Assembly: GCF_009766065.1 (NCBI RefSeq)
Contig: NZ_LMUE01000002.1
Span: 1,161,247-1,225,246 of the forward strand
Reading direction: 5' to 3'
Source of the DNA: Dyella sp. S184
GTDB lineage: Bacteria; Pseudomonadota; Gammaproteobacteria; Xanthomonadales; Rhodanobacteraceae
Length of the DNA: 64,000 nucleotides
The notes beneath the pieces are model-generated. The model ran no database searches, was not told the origin of the DNA, and worked only from the letters and a program-made list of their open reading frames with translations. Positions 19,253 through 28,858 of this stretch are shown here, piece by piece (position 1 is the first letter of the stretch; every line of letters starts with the position of its first letter). The position numbers were made by a program, and so were the translations under genes.

Positions 19253-19735
19253 TCAGTACTGAGTGCCGGTAGCAGAGGGCATGTGATCCTGTTCCGGCGG
19301 AGCTGCCGTCGGTGCCCTTTCGTGATGATCCTCAAGCGCCCGCGCCTTGGTGTCCTGCGGGTTGATTTCGGTCAGCTCGCCCTTGTTGTCGTAATACGTA
19401 CGGAACCCATAGTCGAGCTGCAGGCGAGCCATGTACTGCAGGTGCAGTTTGCGGATCTTCGAATCGTCGCCGTTCTCGAGCAGCACGGTCTTGGGCAACT
19501 TGCCCTGATCCTTCAGGTAGGCGAAGTGACTGCCGAGATCGACCGCCGACAGCACGGCGCCGTCAACCACGAACTGGCCTTCCTTGTAGGCCTGGATGGT
19601 GGCGTCGAATTGCCCCTGCATCGAAGCCGTGGTGACTCCCTTGGTGCCACCGAAGTGGCAACCGGCAAGCAGCAGCGTGCTGCCCAGCATGATCGCGGCG
19701 GTGGCACGCGTCAGCCATGTGGAAAAACGGATCAT
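19253..19735 (-). CDS. Hypothetical lipoprotein
   Basis: 160 residues. A signal peptide ends in LLLAGC, a lipobox, so the mature protein should be lipid-anchored in the envelope. The remainder (QFDATIQAYKEGQFVVDGAVLSAVDLGSHFAYLKDQG) is not a family I recognise. The tail is rich in Pro/Ala/Glu. A ribosome site (GGAG) lies just upstream of the ATG. It follows dcd on the same strand after 126 bases, so it may have its own promoter. Confidence 0.72.
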   Translation of the reverse strand: MIRFSTWLTRATAAIMLGSTLLLAGCHFGGTKGVTTASMQGQFDATIQAYKEGQFVVDGAVLSAVDLGSHFAYLKDQGKLPKTVLLENGDDSKIRKLHLQYMARLQLDYGFRTYYDNKGELTEINPQDTKARALEDHHERAPTAAPPEQDHMPSATGTQY

Positions 19736-19861
19736 GCAGGTCTCCTGGAGGTCAAACAGTTGGATCGATAATCATGGGGAAGTGTAACTCCGGATCGCCA
19801 TGTGGGCAGCGCTGGCAGATGCCGACTGTTCAGCAATATGCCTTGGACAGGCGGATTCCGC

Positions 19862-20428
19862 TCAGGTTCGCGGCAGGGTTACGCCCTGCTGGCCCTGGTA
19901 TTTGCCGCCGCGATCCTTGTAGCTGGTCTCGCATTCCTCGTCGGATTCGAGGAAAAGCATCTGCGCCACACCTTCGTTGGCGTAGATTTTTGCGGGCAGC
20001 GGCGTGGTATTGGAGAACTCCAGCGTCACATGGCCTTCCCACTCCGGCTCCAGCGGCGTCACGTTAACGATGATGCCGCAGCGCGCGTAAGTACTTTTGC
20101 CGAGGCAGATCGTGAGCACCTGGCGCGGAATCCGGAAATATTCGACCGTACGCGCCAGCGCGAACGAGTTCGGCGGGATGATGCACACATCCGCCTCGAC
20201 GTCGACGAAGCTGGACGGGTCGAACGCCTTCGGATCGACGATGGTCGAGTTGATGTTGGTGAAGATCTTGAACTCGCGCGCACAGCGCACGTCGTAGCCG
20301 TAGCTGGAGGTGCCATAGGACACCAGTTTCTGGCCATCGCGGAGCTTGACCTGGCCAGCCTCGAACGGCTCGATCATGCCGTGGCTCTCGGCCATGCGAC
20401 GGATCCACTTGTCGGATTTGATGCTCAC
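19862..20428 (-). CDS. dcd: dCTP deaminase
   Basis: 188 residues, full length for the dUTPase-fold enzyme that deaminates dCTP to dUTP for dTMP synthesis. The N-terminus [22 protein letters not shown] is diagnostic, with [67 protein letters not shown] (catalytic glutamate) and the C-terminal closing segment [14 protein letters not shown]. In the order apbC, FMN reductase, dcd on the minus strand. Confidence 0.97.
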   Translation of the reverse strand: MSIKSDKWIRRMAESHGMIEPFEAGQVKLRDGQKLVSYGTSSYGYDVRCAREFKIFTNINSTIVDPKAFDPSSFVDVEADVCIIPPNSFALARTVEYFRIPRQVLTICLGKSTYARCGIIVNVTPLEPEWEGHVTLEFSNTTPLPAKIYANEGVAQMLFLESDEECETSYKDRGGKYQGQQGVTLPRT

Positions 20429-20523
20429 GCGATCTCCAGTCTCAAAGCGGGCTGCGGCTGGGTGGGAGCCCGGCCAAAGATGCCCAAAATACCACGGCGC
20501 GGGTCACGCAACCTGCCCCGGCA

Positions 20524-21063
20524 TCACGCGATGGACAGTTCCGCGGCAAGCGCCGCCAGTACGCCACGCAATTCGGCGCAGCGCGCCTGGTTGCCCAGGA
20601 TCGCCCCGACCTCACAGCCCGTGCCCGCCAAAGGCACCGTCATGCAGGCTGATTCCAACAACGCTGCTGACATGGTGCCCAGGATTTCGCGCAAGGCGGC
20701 CTGCGCATGAAACGAGCCACGGCCAGAGGTATTCAGCAGCGCCACCGGCCGGCCCGGAAACTCCAGGCTGCCAACCAGCCAGTCGAGCAGGTTCTTGAAC
20801 GCACCGGGCACACCGTGCGCGTATTCGGGACAGGCGATCAGCAACGCATCGCTGCGACCCACCGCACTCCGCAACGCCTGTACCGTGGCCGGCAACGGCT
20901 CGACTTCGTCATCCGGATTGAACAGCGGCAAGCTGCCAAGACCGGCATACAGTTCGAGTTCGAGCGTGTCAGGCGCCAGTTGCCGTGCTGCCTCCAGCAC
21001 CGCCGTATTCGCCGAGATCCGGCGCAGGCTGCCCGACAGGCACAGCACGCGTCGCCGCGTCAT
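20524..21063 (-). CDS. NADPH-dependent FMN reductase family protein
   Basis: 179 residues from the ATG at 21063 (MTRRRVLCLSGSLRRISANTAVLEAA). The flavodoxin-like fold is shown by the FMN-phosphate loop LSGSLRRISANT, the CPEYAHGVPGAFKNLLDWLVGS signature and the NTSGRGSFHAQAALREIL segment. It is probably a small soluble flavoprotein reducing FMN, quinones or similar. The start overlaps the apbC stop by four bases (ATGA), so the two are coupled. The longer upstream reading is just the apbC coding region in another frame. Confidence 0.9.
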   Translation of the reverse strand: MTRRRVLCLSGSLRRISANTAVLEAARQLAPDTLELELYAGLGSLPLFNPDDEVEPLPATVQALRSAVGRSDALLIACPEYAHGVPGAFKNLLDWLVGSLEFPGRPVALLNTSGRGSFHAQAALREILGTMSAALLESACMTVPLAGTGCEVGAILGNQARCAELRGVLAALAAELSIA

Positions 21064-22154
21064 GCAGCAGGCGCGCCCTGCACCACGATCTTGCCCAGCC
21101 CCAGCGATTTGTTGCGTGGCTGGCACGACAACCGCCCGGCGGCATTGCGTGCAATCTCGCGGTAACGAGCCGTCAAATCAGAATCCGGTATCGCCACCAC
21201 GGTGGGCGTACCGCCATCGGCCTGCTCGCGGATACGGATATCCAGCGGCAATGAACCCAGATACGGCACTTCATATTGTGTCGCCATCCGCTCGCCACCG
21301 CCCTCACCGAAGATGTGTTCCTCGTGACCGCAGTTCGAGCAGATGTGGGTGGCCATATTCTCCACGATGCCGAGTACCGGCACTTCGACCTTCTCGAACA
21401 TCTTCAGCGCCTTGCGCGCATCCAGCAAGGCGATGTCCTGCGGTGTGGTGACGATTACCGCGCCAGCCACCGGCACTTTCTGCGATAGCGTGAGCTGGAT
21501 GTCGCCGGTGCCTGGCGGCAGATCGACAATCAGATAGTCCAATTGCTCCCAGCGCGTGTCGGTGAGCAACTGCATCATCGCCTGCGTCACCATCGGGCCA
21601 CGCCAGATCATCGGCGTGTCCTCTTCCACCAGGAAGCCGATCGACATCACCGACAACCCATGTGCCTGCATTGGGATGATGCTCTTGCCATCCGGCGATT
21701 CCGGCTTGCCGCTGACACCCAGCATACGCGGCTGGCTGGGGCCATAGATGTCGGCATCCAGCACACCGACCTTCGCGCCCTCGGCCTGCAACGCCAGCGC
21801 CAGGTTCGCCGACACCGTGGACTTGCCCACACCACCCTTGCCGGAGGCCACCACGATGATGTTCTTCACGTTCGGCAGCGGTCCCAGCGTGCCCTGCACC
21901 TTGTGCACGTGGACGCGGCTGGTAATCGAGACAGCGGCCGATTCGATCGCCGGGTCGCTTTCCAGGGCCTGCTGCACGCGGCCAGTCAGGCTCGCGATCA
22001 CACCGGCAGCCGGATAACCCAGCTGGATGTCCACCGACACCCTTCCCCCATCTACGCCGACCGCGCGCACCGCTGCCGCCAGCGGCGCACCGGTATGAGT
22101 GTCGATCAGCTCGCCGAGAATGCGGCGGACCAGGGCTTCGTTCGCCTGTGTCAT
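21060..22154 (-). CDS. apbC: Iron-sulfur cluster carrier protein ApbC/Mrp
   Basis: 364 residues from the ATG at 22154. Cytosolic P-loop ATPase that holds and delivers [4Fe-4S] clusters. An N-terminal DUF59/MIP18-like domain (about 1-90) precedes the deviant Walker A VASGKGGVGKSTVSANLALAL, then DADIYGPSQPRMLG, the DLPPGTGDIQLTL segment and a CxxC cluster-binding pair in HICSNCGHEEHIFG. An open frame continues upstream to 22571, but it lacks family similarity and would overlap the DUF2147 gene. Confidence 0.95.
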   Translation of the reverse strand: MTQANEALVRRILGELIDTHTGAPLAAAVRAVGVDGGRVSVDIQLGYPAAGVIASLTGRVQQALESDPAIESAAVSITSRVHVHKVQGTLGPLPNVKNIIVVASGKGGVGKSTVSANLALALQAEGAKVGVLDADIYGPSQPRMLGVSGKPESPDGKSIIPMQAHGLSVMSIGFLVEEDTPMIWRGPMVTQAMMQLLTDTRWEQLDYLIVDLPPGTGDIQLTLSQKVPVAGAVIVTTPQDIALLDARKALKMFEKVEVPVLGIVENMATHICSNCGHEEHIFGEGGGERMATQYEVPYLGSLPLDIRIREQADGGTPTVVAIPDSDLTARYREIARNAAGRLSCQPRNKSLGLGKIVVQGAPAA

Positions 22155-22314
22155 GAAGACTCGCGTAATGTGGGGACTGCCTATTATGCCAGCCGGCATC
22201 ATGGCATCGACTGACCTCGGTCCGCCGCCGGTGAAATGCATGGCGCAATGCAGCTTGACGCTTCCGGCAGGCCCCGGCAGGCTCCATCCATACGCTTTCG
22301 TACGGGAGGTCATC

Positions 22315-22776
22315 ATGAAGTCACTGCTCCGACTCGCCATCGCCGCCAGCCTGCTGCTGGGCGCCAGCGCTGCATTTGCCGCCAACGACTCCCCCGTGGG
22401 GACGTGGAAACAAGTGGACGACGCAACGCACAAACCCACCTCGATCATCCAGATCACCGAAGACAACGGCAAACTGCAGGGCAAGGTGCTGCAGGTGATG
22501 AATGCGACGCCGGAGGACATTGCCCGTGACGGCAATCCTCCGAAGTGCACGCAATGCAATGGCGACAACAAGAATCAGCCGATCATCGGCATGACCATCA
22601 TGTGGGGTGTCAGCAAGGACGACGACGTGTGGGACGGCGGCAAGATCCTCGACCCCAAGAGTGGCAAGATCTACAAGGTGAAGCTCACGCTCACCGATGG
22701 CGGCCAGAAGCTCGACGTGCATGGCTACATTGGCTTCGCTCTGCTGGGCCGCAGCCAGGTATGGGAGCGGCAGTAG
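22315..22776 (+). CDS. DUF2147 exported protein
   Basis: 153 residues from the ATG at 22315, preceded by a good ribosome site (GGGAGGT). The signal peptide MKSLLRLAIAASLLLGASAAFA is clear. The mature domain matches DUF2147: SPVGTWKQVDDATHKPTSIIQI, CTQCNGDNKNQPIIGMTIMWG and DDVWDGGKILDPKSGKIYKVKLTLTDGGQKLDVHGYIGFALLGRSQVWER. It is a periplasmic lipocalin-like protein of unknown role. Monocistronic: a strong terminator follows within 40 bases. Confidence 0.92.
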   Translation: MKSLLRLAIAASLLLGASAAFAANDSPVGTWKQVDDATHKPTSIIQITEDNGKLQGKVLQVMNATPEDIARDGNPPKCTQCNGDNKNQPIIGMTIMWGVSKDDDVWDGGKILDPKSGKIYKVKLTLTDGGQKLDVHGYIGFALLGRSQVWERQ

Positions 22777-22811
22777 TAAGCACTGCGTCAACCGCTTGTC
22801 CGTGTTACACC

Positions 22812-22843
22812 AAACCCCATGCCGGAGTTCCGGCATGGGGTTT
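22812..22843 (+). terminator. Rho-independent terminator after the DUF2147 gene
   Basis: AAACCCCATGCCG pairs with CGGCATGGGGTTT around a six-base loop, followed by a T-run. The perfect 13-base stem with A/T ends suggests bidirectional use between the DUF2147 gene and the convergent DeoR gene. Confidence 0.9.
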
Positions 22844-22884
22844 TTCATTGGCCGCAGGCTGGCCTATCAGGCTTATGTCCTACC

Positions 22885-23679
22885 TCATGCCGCTGCCGCC
22901 TCAGCCCGATGCACCGTCAGACCATGCGCGCTGAATGTTGCACGCAGCACACGGCCGACATCGTGCTCGACCACCAGATGCTGCACTTCCTCGATACCGG
23001 CTACCCGATGCGTTGCCACGGTACCGAGTTTGTCGCTGGTGGCGACGACAACGACCTCACCGCTGGCCTCCACCATCGCCCGCTTCAGCAACGCTTCCTC
23101 GCTGTCGAAACCCCATAGCCCTCCGATCGCATCGACCGCGCAGGCACCGGGAAAGCACAGATCGGCGCGTACCCGCTGGATCTCGTACACCGCCTGCGCG
23201 CCGATGGCAGCACCAATCCGCGCATCGATCCGGCCGCCGATCAGCAAAATTTCGAAGCCTTCGCGCTCCAGCAGGATCTGTGCGATGTCCGGTGCATTGG
23301 TCACCACGGTCAGCCCGAAATCCTGCGGCAACGCAGCAGCGATCGCCGCATTGGTCGAGCCGGCATCGATCAGCAGCACCTGCCCCTGCCGCACCAGGGT
23401 CACCGCCTTGCGTGCCAATACCAGCTTGCGACCGGCATGTTCCTGGCGCCGCTGCTTGAGCGGCGCCACCGCAGCGGACAATGGCAGCGCACCACCGTAT
23501 ACGCGCTTGCACAGACCTAGTGCGGCCAGCTCGCGCAGATCGCGCCGAACCGAATCCTCGGACACCGCGAATTCCATCGCCAGCTCCACCGCTACCACGC
23601 GACCGCGCTGACGCAGTCGATCGAGTATCCATTGCTGGCGCTCCTGCGGCAGCATCTCGCCGGGATTCACCTTAGCCAT
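22885..23679 (-). CDS. DeoR/GlpR family transcriptional regulator
   Basis: 264 residues from the ATG at 23679 (MAKVNPGEMLPQERQQWILDRL). The N-terminal DeoR helix-turn-helix is visible in VAVELAMEFAVSEDSVRRDLRELAALGLCKRVYGGAL. The C-terminal sugar-phosphate-sensing domain has LIDAGSTNAAIAAAL and the GGRIDARIGAAIG and VVVATSDKLG segments. It is likely a repressor responding to a phosphorylated sugar. It overlaps the end of the upstream HAD phosphatase gene by eight bases, so regulator and phosphatase are made together. Confidence 0.92.
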   Translation of the reverse strand: MAKVNPGEMLPQERQQWILDRLRQRGRVVAVELAMEFAVSEDSVRRDLRELAALGLCKRVYGGALPLSAAVAPLKQRRQEHAGRKLVLARKAVTLVRQGQVLLIDAGSTNAAIAAALPQDFGLTVVTNAPDIAQILLEREGFEILLIGGRIDARIGAAIGAQAVYEIQRVRADLCFPGACAVDAIGGLWGFDSEEALLKRAMVEASGEVVVVATSDKLGTVATHRVAGIEEVQHLVVEHDVGRVLRATFSAHGLTVHRAEAAAA

Positions 23680-24334
23680 GCTGGCGTGCCTCCGGCGATG
23701 CGGCTTCGAGCAAGCCCAGCGCAACCAGTTCGGCGCGCAATGTCGCGGCATCGCGGAATTGCAGCGCGTGCATGCCGAGCTTCGCCGCCGCAGCCACATT
23801 GCGCGGAGCATCGTCGATAAAGACGGCGCGCTCCGCTTGAACGCCGTAACGGTTCAACAGTAAGTGGAAGATCGCCGGATCAGGCTTGATCATCCGCTCC
23901 GCCCCGGACACCACGATACCCTCGAATACCTGCAGGAATGGGTAGCGCTCGAAGGCCAGCGGAAAGGTCTCATGCGACCAGTTGGTCAAGGCGTACAGGC
24001 GCATGCCGCGCGCACGCAGCTCATGGAGTATCGCCAGGCTGTCGTGCAGCGGGCCGCGCAGCATCTCGTCCCAGCGCGCGCGGTAGGCAGCGATCAGCGC
24101 CGCGTGTTCGGGGAACTCCGCGCTAAGCAACCGGGTGGCCTCATCCCACGGGCGCCCGGCGTCCTGTTGCTCGTTCCACGGCGAATTGCACACCTCGGCC
24201 AGGAACTGTTCCATCGCCTGCTCGTCATCGAACAACTGGCGATACAGATAGCGCGGATTCCAGTCGATCAGGACGCCACCGAGATCGAAGATCACCGTGT
24301 CCACTGCCGCATGCCCCGTTCCACGCTCGCTCAT
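23672..24334 (-). CDS. HAD family hydrolase (epoxide hydrolase N-terminal/YihX-like phosphatase)
   Basis: 220 residues from the ATG at 24334, chosen for the GAGGA site seven bases ahead. HAD motif I is VIFDLGGVLIDWNP, with the nucleophile aspartate and a G-G-V signature of the YihX/HAD-IA-type sugar phosphatases. Motif II is in ALTNWSHETF, the motif III lysine in RMIKPDPAIFHLLL, and motif IV in AVFIDDAPRNVAAAAKLG. The substrate is probably a phosphorylated sugar, which would fit the co-transcribed DeoR-type sensor. Confidence 0.9.
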   Translation of the reverse strand: MSERGTGHAAVDTVIFDLGGVLIDWNPRYLYRQLFDDEQAMEQFLAEVCNSPWNEQQDAGRPWDEATRLLSAEFPEHAALIAAYRARWDEMLRGPLHDSLAILHELRARGMRLYALTNWSHETFPLAFERYPFLQVFEGIVVSGAERMIKPDPAIFHLLLNRYGVQAERAVFIDDAPRNVAAAAKLGMHALQFRDAATLRAELVALGLLEAASPEARQHG

Positions 24335-24434
24335 TTCGTCATCCTCAGTTACGCATGTCATTCAGCGCTGCACGATCCGCACCGAGCCACTGATAGTTGT
24401 CCATTCAGCATGTTTGTTGATTCGACCCACACAC

Positions 24435-24474
24435 AAATCATGCATAAATGTACATAAACAAGCAAAATCATGCA
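24435..24474. promoter_or_regulatory. Candidate operator between HAD-deoR and metG
   Basis: The 297-base gap between the divergent HAD and metG genes contains an A+T-rich block unlike its surroundings. The ten-base sequence AAATCATGCA occurs twice on the + strand, at 24435-24444 and 24465-24474, exactly 30 bases apart (about three helical turns). An eight-base palindrome ATGTACAT lies between them at 24448-24455. The layout fits a dimeric repressor such as the adjacent DeoR protein, but no site is proven. The rest of the gap shows nothing further I can support. Confidence 0.4.
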
Positions 24475-24631
24475 ACAAAGATAATGTGCGTTCCGGAGTC
24501 AGCATCCCGCCCCGGGCCAGTTGCGGTCGCATCAAACCCGTTGAGACCGATGCCTCGCGCAGGCCCTGCTATACGGCCAGTCGCAGTCCCGCATGCAATA
24601 ATGTGCAGTCATCACGGAGTGCCTGTCTGCC

Positions 24632-26746
24632 ATGAGTCGTCGCCTGCTCGTCACCCACGCTTTGCCCTATGCCAATGGCCCGCTGCATCTGGGCCATATG
24701 CTTGGCTATATCCAGACGGATATCTGGGTGCGCGCGCAGCGGATGATGGGCAACGAGGTGCATTTCGTCGCAGCCGACGACGCGCACGGCACACCGATCA
24801 TGCTGGCCGCCGAAAAGGCTGGCATGACGCCGGAGGCGTTCATCGCCGGGATTCGCGAAGGCCATGAGGCCGACTTCGCGGATTTCAAATTCAGCTTCGA
24901 TCACTACCACACCACGCATTCGAACGAGAACCGCGAGCTGGCCTCGCTGATCTATACACGCCTGCGCGACAGCGGCTATATCGCCAAACGCAGCATCAAG
25001 CAGCTGTTTGATCCCGAAAAGCAGATGTTCCTGCCGGATCGTTACATCAAGGGCGTATGCCCGAACTGCGGCACGCCGGATCAGTACGGCGACAACTGCG
25101 AGCACTGCGGCGCCACCTATGCACCGACCGACCTGATCAACCCGTATTCAGTGATGTCGGGCGCCACGCCGGTACTACGCGATTCGGAGCATTACTTCTT
25201 CGAACTGAGCAAGTTCGAGGGATTGTTGCGCGACTGGTTCGCTGGCAAGTTCACCCACGGCAAGCCGGTAGCGAACAGTGGTGTCGCGGCGAAGCTGCGG
25301 GAATGGCTGGATGGTGGACTGAAGGACTGGGACATCTCGCGCGATGCACCCTATTTCGGCTTCCCGATCCCTGACGCACCAGGCAAGTTCTTCTACGTCT
25401 GGCTGGACGCGCCAGTGGGTTACCTCGCCAGCTTCAAGGCGCTATGCGATCAGACCGGCCTGAAGTTCGACGACTTCCTCGGTCCCGACAGCACCGCCGA
25501 GATGCACCATTTCATCGGCAAGGACATCATCAACTTCCACGGCCTGTTCTGGCCGGCGATGTTGCACGGTGCAAACTTCCGCACACCTACGGCGCTGCAC
25601 GTCAACGGCTACCTGACGGTAAACGGCGCGAAGATGTCCAAGTCGCGTGGCACCTTCATCCAGGCGCGCACGTATCTCGACGCCGGGCTGCATCCGGAAT
25701 TCCTGCGCTACTACTTCGCTACTATGCTCAGTGATGCTCCGGTCGACGTGGACCTTGACCTCAAGGCGTTTGAAGAACGCGTCAATTCGCACCTGATCGG
25801 CAAGTGGGTGAACATCGCCAGCCGTACTGCAGGTTTGCTGCACAAGCACTTCAATGGCCAACTGGCGGCCGTCCTCGACCCCGATACCCTCGCTTACTAC
25901 ACACGAAAATCCGAAGAAGTCGTCGACAGCTGCGTGATTTTATACGAGGTCGGCGAGTTTGCAGCATCCATGCGTCTCATCATGCAACTCGCTGACGAGA
26001 TCAACGCCCGTATTGCACAGGCAGCCCCTTGGGCCCTCGCTAAGAACGAAAATCAGCATCAAGAGCTACACCAAATTTGTTCTCTAGCCATCAATGTTTT
26101 TCGACTGCTCACCGTCTTGTTAAAGCCGGTGCTTCCCGCGACTGCAGCAGCAGCCGAGAGGTTTCTTGGAATCGCTGACCAAAACTTTGAAGACGCGAAG
26201 CATCCCTTACTGAACCACCGCATCAATGCTTTCGAACCGCTGCTTACCCGTATAGACCCCAAGCATATCGAGGCGATGGTCGAGGCATCGAAGGAGTCCC
26301 TCGGCAGTTCCGGCGAAACCGTTGTGGCACCCGTGAAAAAATCGAAGGAAGCAGGCAAATCCATGAGTGAGAAACCTGGCCCAGCAATCTCCGTCAGCGC
26401 ATCGCATGCGACCGCGGTCATAGGTATCGATGATTTTGCCAAACTCGACCTGCGCATAGGCAAGGTGACTGCCTGCGAATTTGTCGACGGTTCCGACAAG
26501 CTGCTGCGCTTCGAACTGGATGCCGGCCCACTGGGCACGCGACAGATCTTCTCCGGCATCCGCGCCGCCTACGGCGAACCGGAAAAACTGGTCGGTCGCA
26601 ACGTGGTATTCATCGCCAACCTCGCTCCGCGCAAGATGCGGTTCGGCCTGTCCGAGGGCATGATCCTGTCGGCAGGCGACGGCGGCAGCGACCTGTTCCT
26701 GCTCGACGCCGACAGCGGCGTGACTGCTGGCGCAACGGTCAAATAG
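24632..26746 (+). CDS. metG: Methionyl-tRNA synthetase
   Basis: 704 residues, class I synthetase of the dimeric long type. The HIGH motif appears as [18 protein letters not shown], zinc knuckle cysteines in [18 protein letters not shown], and KMSKS as [13 protein letters not shown]. The anticodon-binding helical domain follows, then a linker and the C-terminal EMAP/Trbp111-like tRNA-binding domain from about 590 ([32 protein letters not shown]). The stretch around 25,890-26,400 is noticeably more A+T-rich than either flank while the frame stays open. A terminator follows directly. Confidence 0.97.
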   Translation: MSRRLLVTHALPYANGPLHLGHMLGYIQTDIWVRAQRMMGNEVHFVAADDAHGTPIMLAAEKAGMTPEAFIAGIREGHEADFADFKFSFDHYHTTHSNENRELASLIYTRLRDSGYIAKRSIKQLFDPEKQMFLPDRYIKGVCPNCGTPDQYGDNCEHCGATYAPTDLINPYSVMSGATPVLRDSEHYFFELSKFEGLLRDWFAGKFTHGKPVANSGVAAKLREWLDGGLKDWDISRDAPYFGFPIPDAPGKFFYVWLDAPVGYLASFKALCDQTGLKFDDFLGPDSTAEMHHFIGKDIINFHGLFWPAMLHGANFRTPTALHVNGYLTVNGAKMSKSRGTFIQARTYLDAGLHPEFLRYYFATMLSDAPVDVDLDLKAFEERVNSHLIGKWVNIASRTAGLLHKHFNGQLAAVLDPDTLAYYTRKSEEVVDSCVILYEVGEFAASMRLIMQLADEINARIAQAAPWALAKNENQHQELHQICSLAINVFRLLTVLLKPVLPATAAAAERFLGIADQNFEDAKHPLLNHRINAFEPLLTRIDPKHIEAMVEASKESLGSSGETVVAPVKKSKEAGKSMSEKPGPAISVSASHATAVIGIDDFAKLDLRIGKVTACEFVDGSDKLLRFELDAGPLGTRQIFSGIRAAYGEPEKLVGRNVVFIANLAPRKMRFGLSEGMILSAGDGGSDLFLLDADSGVTAGATVK

Positions 26747-26760
26747 GCGATTCGCTCCAT

Positions 26761-26797
26761 AAAAAAACCTCCCACTGCTAGGCGGGAGGTTTTTTTT
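26761..26797 (+). terminator. Bidirectional terminator between metG and ClpP-like gene
   Basis: An A7 run plus CCTCCC pairs with GGGAGG plus a T8 run around a ten-base loop. It lies 15 bases after the metG stop and 18 bases after the end of the convergent ClpP-like gene, so it probably serves both. Confidence 0.88.
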
Positions 26798-26814
26798 GTT
26801 TGCCCAGAGTCGGT

Positions 26815-27426
26815 TCAGCCCAGTTCGTTGGCATTCGCGATGATCTTGCCCACGAGGCCATAAGCCTCGGCAGCTTCCGCGGACATCCAGTAATCACGTT
26901 CGGTGTCCTTGGCGATGCGCTCTACCGGCTGGCCGGTCTCGCGCGCGAAGATCTCGTTGAGGCGTTGGCGCATGCGGATGATCTCGCGTGCATGGATCTC
27001 GATCTCGCTGGCCGAACCGCCGGCGCCGCCGGAGGGTTGGTGCAGCAGGAAGCGGGTATTGGGCAGGCTGAAGCGGTTCTCGCGTTTGGCCGCGGCATAA
27101 ATCAATGCGCCCGCGCTGGCTACCCAGCCGGTGCCGACGATGCGTACTTCCGGCTTCACGAACTTGATCATGTCGTAAATGGTGTCGCCTGATTCGACGT
27201 GGCCACCCTGGCTATTGATGAAGATGGTGATCGGCTCGTCGCTCTCGTACTGCAGCGCCAGCATGCGCGCGGTGACGCGTTCGGCCAGCTTCTGGTCAAT
27301 GCCGCCATAGATCAGGATGGTGCGCGCCTTGAACAGGCGGTCCTCGATCTGCGGTGGCCGTTTTTCCGGCGTTACGGTTTCGGCTTCCTTGGCGAGCGAA
27401 GCCGGGGTGCGGTCGATGGAATGCAT
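26815..27426 (-). CDS. ClpP-like serine protease (Clp-fold)
   Basis: 203 residues from the ATG at 27426. The ClpP/crotonase-like fold is indicated by [29 protein letters not shown], the catalytic serine region [17 protein letters not shown] (serine in ASAG), the histidine in [12 protein letters not shown], and the [36 protein letters not shown] tail. It deviates from canonical ClpP (GQAASMGA and MIHQP), and no Clp ATPase is adjacent. It therefore looks like the paralogous stand-alone ClpP-like protease of xanthomonads, not the main ClpP. Confidence 0.85.
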   Translation of the reverse strand: MHSIDRTPASLAKEAETVTPEKRPPQIEDRLFKARTILIYGGIDQKLAERVTARMLALQYESDEPITIFINSQGGHVESGDTIYDMIKFVKPEVRIVGTGWVASAGALIYAAAKRENRFSLPNTRFLLHQPSGGAGGSASEIEIHAREIIRMRQRLNEIFARETGQPVERIAKDTERDYWMSAEAAEAYGLVGKIIANANELG

Positions 27427-27580
27427 GCGTGGTTCCTTGATGATCGTGCCGAAGCACCGATAATGGCACTTCCATTCGGGCTCGTGTTCGCGGCCGATGG
27501 TCTCCGCAATACGACATGGCGACAAATGACACCACTTCAAGCTGGGGATGTTCCGGCGGTTTGCGCGACAATGGACGCCT

Positions 27581-28219
27581 ATGACGTTGCATCCCGCCAA
27601 GAATGATCCTGCCACCAGCCTCGCCGACCGCATCGACGCGATCCTGCCGCAGACGCAGTGCGAGCAATGCGGCTATCGCGGCTGCCGGCCGTATGCAGAA
27701 GCGATCGCACATGGCGAAGCCGAGATCAACCAATGCCCGCCCGGTGGTACGGCAGGCATCGAGAAGCTGGCTGCGCTGCTGCAACGTCCAGTGCTGCCAC
27801 TGAGTCCCGAGCATGGCATCGAGAAGCCACGCATGCTGGCGCGCATCATCGAGGCCGACTGCATCGGCTGCACCAAGTGCATTCAGGCCTGCCCGGTCGA
27901 TGCGATCGTCGGTGCATCGAAGCTGATGCACACCGTGATCGCCGACGACTGCACCGGCTGCGAGCTGTGCGTGCCGGCCTGCCCGGTCGACTGCATCGTG
28001 CTGTTGCCGATGCCGGTCGAGCAGGTCGATACGGCCCATGCCGATGCCGCGCGTGTGCATTTCCAACGCCGTGAAGCACGACTGGAACGCCAGCGCGTGC
28101 AGCGCGAAGCCGAGCTGGCGGCACGCAAGGTGGCAGCGGACGCCACGGCTGGCCCGGTCAATCCCGTGCTGGCAGCGCTGGCCCGTGCCAAGGCGAAACA
28201 GCAGGAACCGAAACCGTGA
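27581..28219 (+). CDS. rnfB: RnfB-like ferredoxin-type electron transport protein
   Basis: 212 residues from the ATG at 27581. An N-terminal Fe-S domain has the cysteine pattern [16 protein letters not shown]...NQCPPGG, as in RnfB/RsxB. Two ferredoxin [4Fe-4S] motifs follow, [15 protein letters not shown] and [15 protein letters not shown]. The N-terminal membrane helix usual in RnfB is absent, and no other rnf gene is adjacent. The C-terminal 60 residues are Arg/Ala-rich. The stop overlaps the nth start by four bases. In xanthomonads this lone gene beside nth is typical. Confidence 0.88.
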   Translation: MTLHPAKNDPATSLADRIDAILPQTQCEQCGYRGCRPYAEAIAHGEAEINQCPPGGTAGIEKLAALLQRPVLPLSPEHGIEKPRMLARIIEADCIGCTKCIQACPVDAIVGASKLMHTVIADDCTGCELCVPACPVDCIVLLPMPVEQVDTAHADAARVHFQRREARLERQRVQREAELAARKVAADATAGPVNPVLAALARAKAKQQEPKP

Positions 28220-28854
28220 AGCGCACTGACGTGATCGAACTGTTCTCGCGCCTGCGCGAACTCAACCCGCACCCGACCACTGAGCTCGTCTACACCACGC
28301 CGTTCGAACTGCTCGTTGCGGTGGTGCTGTCGGCACAAGCCACCGATGTCGGCGTCAACAAGGCGACCAAGAAACTCTATCCGGTGGCGAACACCCCGCA
28401 GGCGATCCTTGATCTCGGCGAGGAAGGCCTGAAGCGCTACATCAGCACGATCGGCCTGTTCAACGCGAAGTCGAAGAACGTGATCGCGCTGTGCCGGCTG
28501 TTGATAGAGCAGCACGCTGGCGAGGTGCCGCACAACCGCGAAGCGCTGGAAGCGCTGCCCGGCGTGGGCCGCAAAACGGCCAACGTGGTGCTCAATACCG
28601 CGTTCGGCGAGCCGACCATCGCGGTGGACACGCATATCTTCCGGGTCGCCAATCGCACCGGCCTGGCGCCGGGCAAGGACGTGCGCGCAGTCGAGGACAA
28701 GCTGGAGAAGGTGATCCCGGCCGAGTTCAAGCAGGACGCCCATCACTGGCTGATCCTGCATGGCCGCTACGTGTGCAAGGCACGCAAGCCGGATTGCCCG
28801 CACTGCGCTATCCGCGACCTGTGCCGCTACAAGGACAAGACTGTCGCCGACTGA
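28216..28854 (+). CDS. nth: Endonuclease III
   Basis: A 212-residue base-excision-repair DNA glycosylase/AP lyase for oxidised pyrimidines. The helix-hairpin-helix ends in [34 protein letters not shown], which includes the catalytic lysine (GRKTA) and aspartate (VDTH). The C-terminal [4Fe-4S] loop is [17 protein letters not shown]. Full length. Translationally coupled to rnfB. Confidence 0.97.
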   Translation: MKRTDVIELFSRLRELNPHPTTELVYTTPFELLVAVVLSAQATDVGVNKATKKLYPVANTPQAILDLGEEGLKRYISTIGLFNAKSKNVIALCRLLIEQHAGEVPHNREALEALPGVGRKTANVVLNTAFGEPTIAVDTHIFRVANRTGLAPGKDVRAVEDKLEKVIPAEFKQDAHHWLILHGRYVCKARKPDCPHCAIRDLCRYKDKTVAD

Positions 28855-28858
28855 ACCG

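Noticed and set aside
22155..22571. An N-terminal extension of ApbC to 22571
   Set aside because: It would overlap the well-supported DUF2147 gene and its residues do not fit the family; the ATG at 22154 gives the normal N-terminus.
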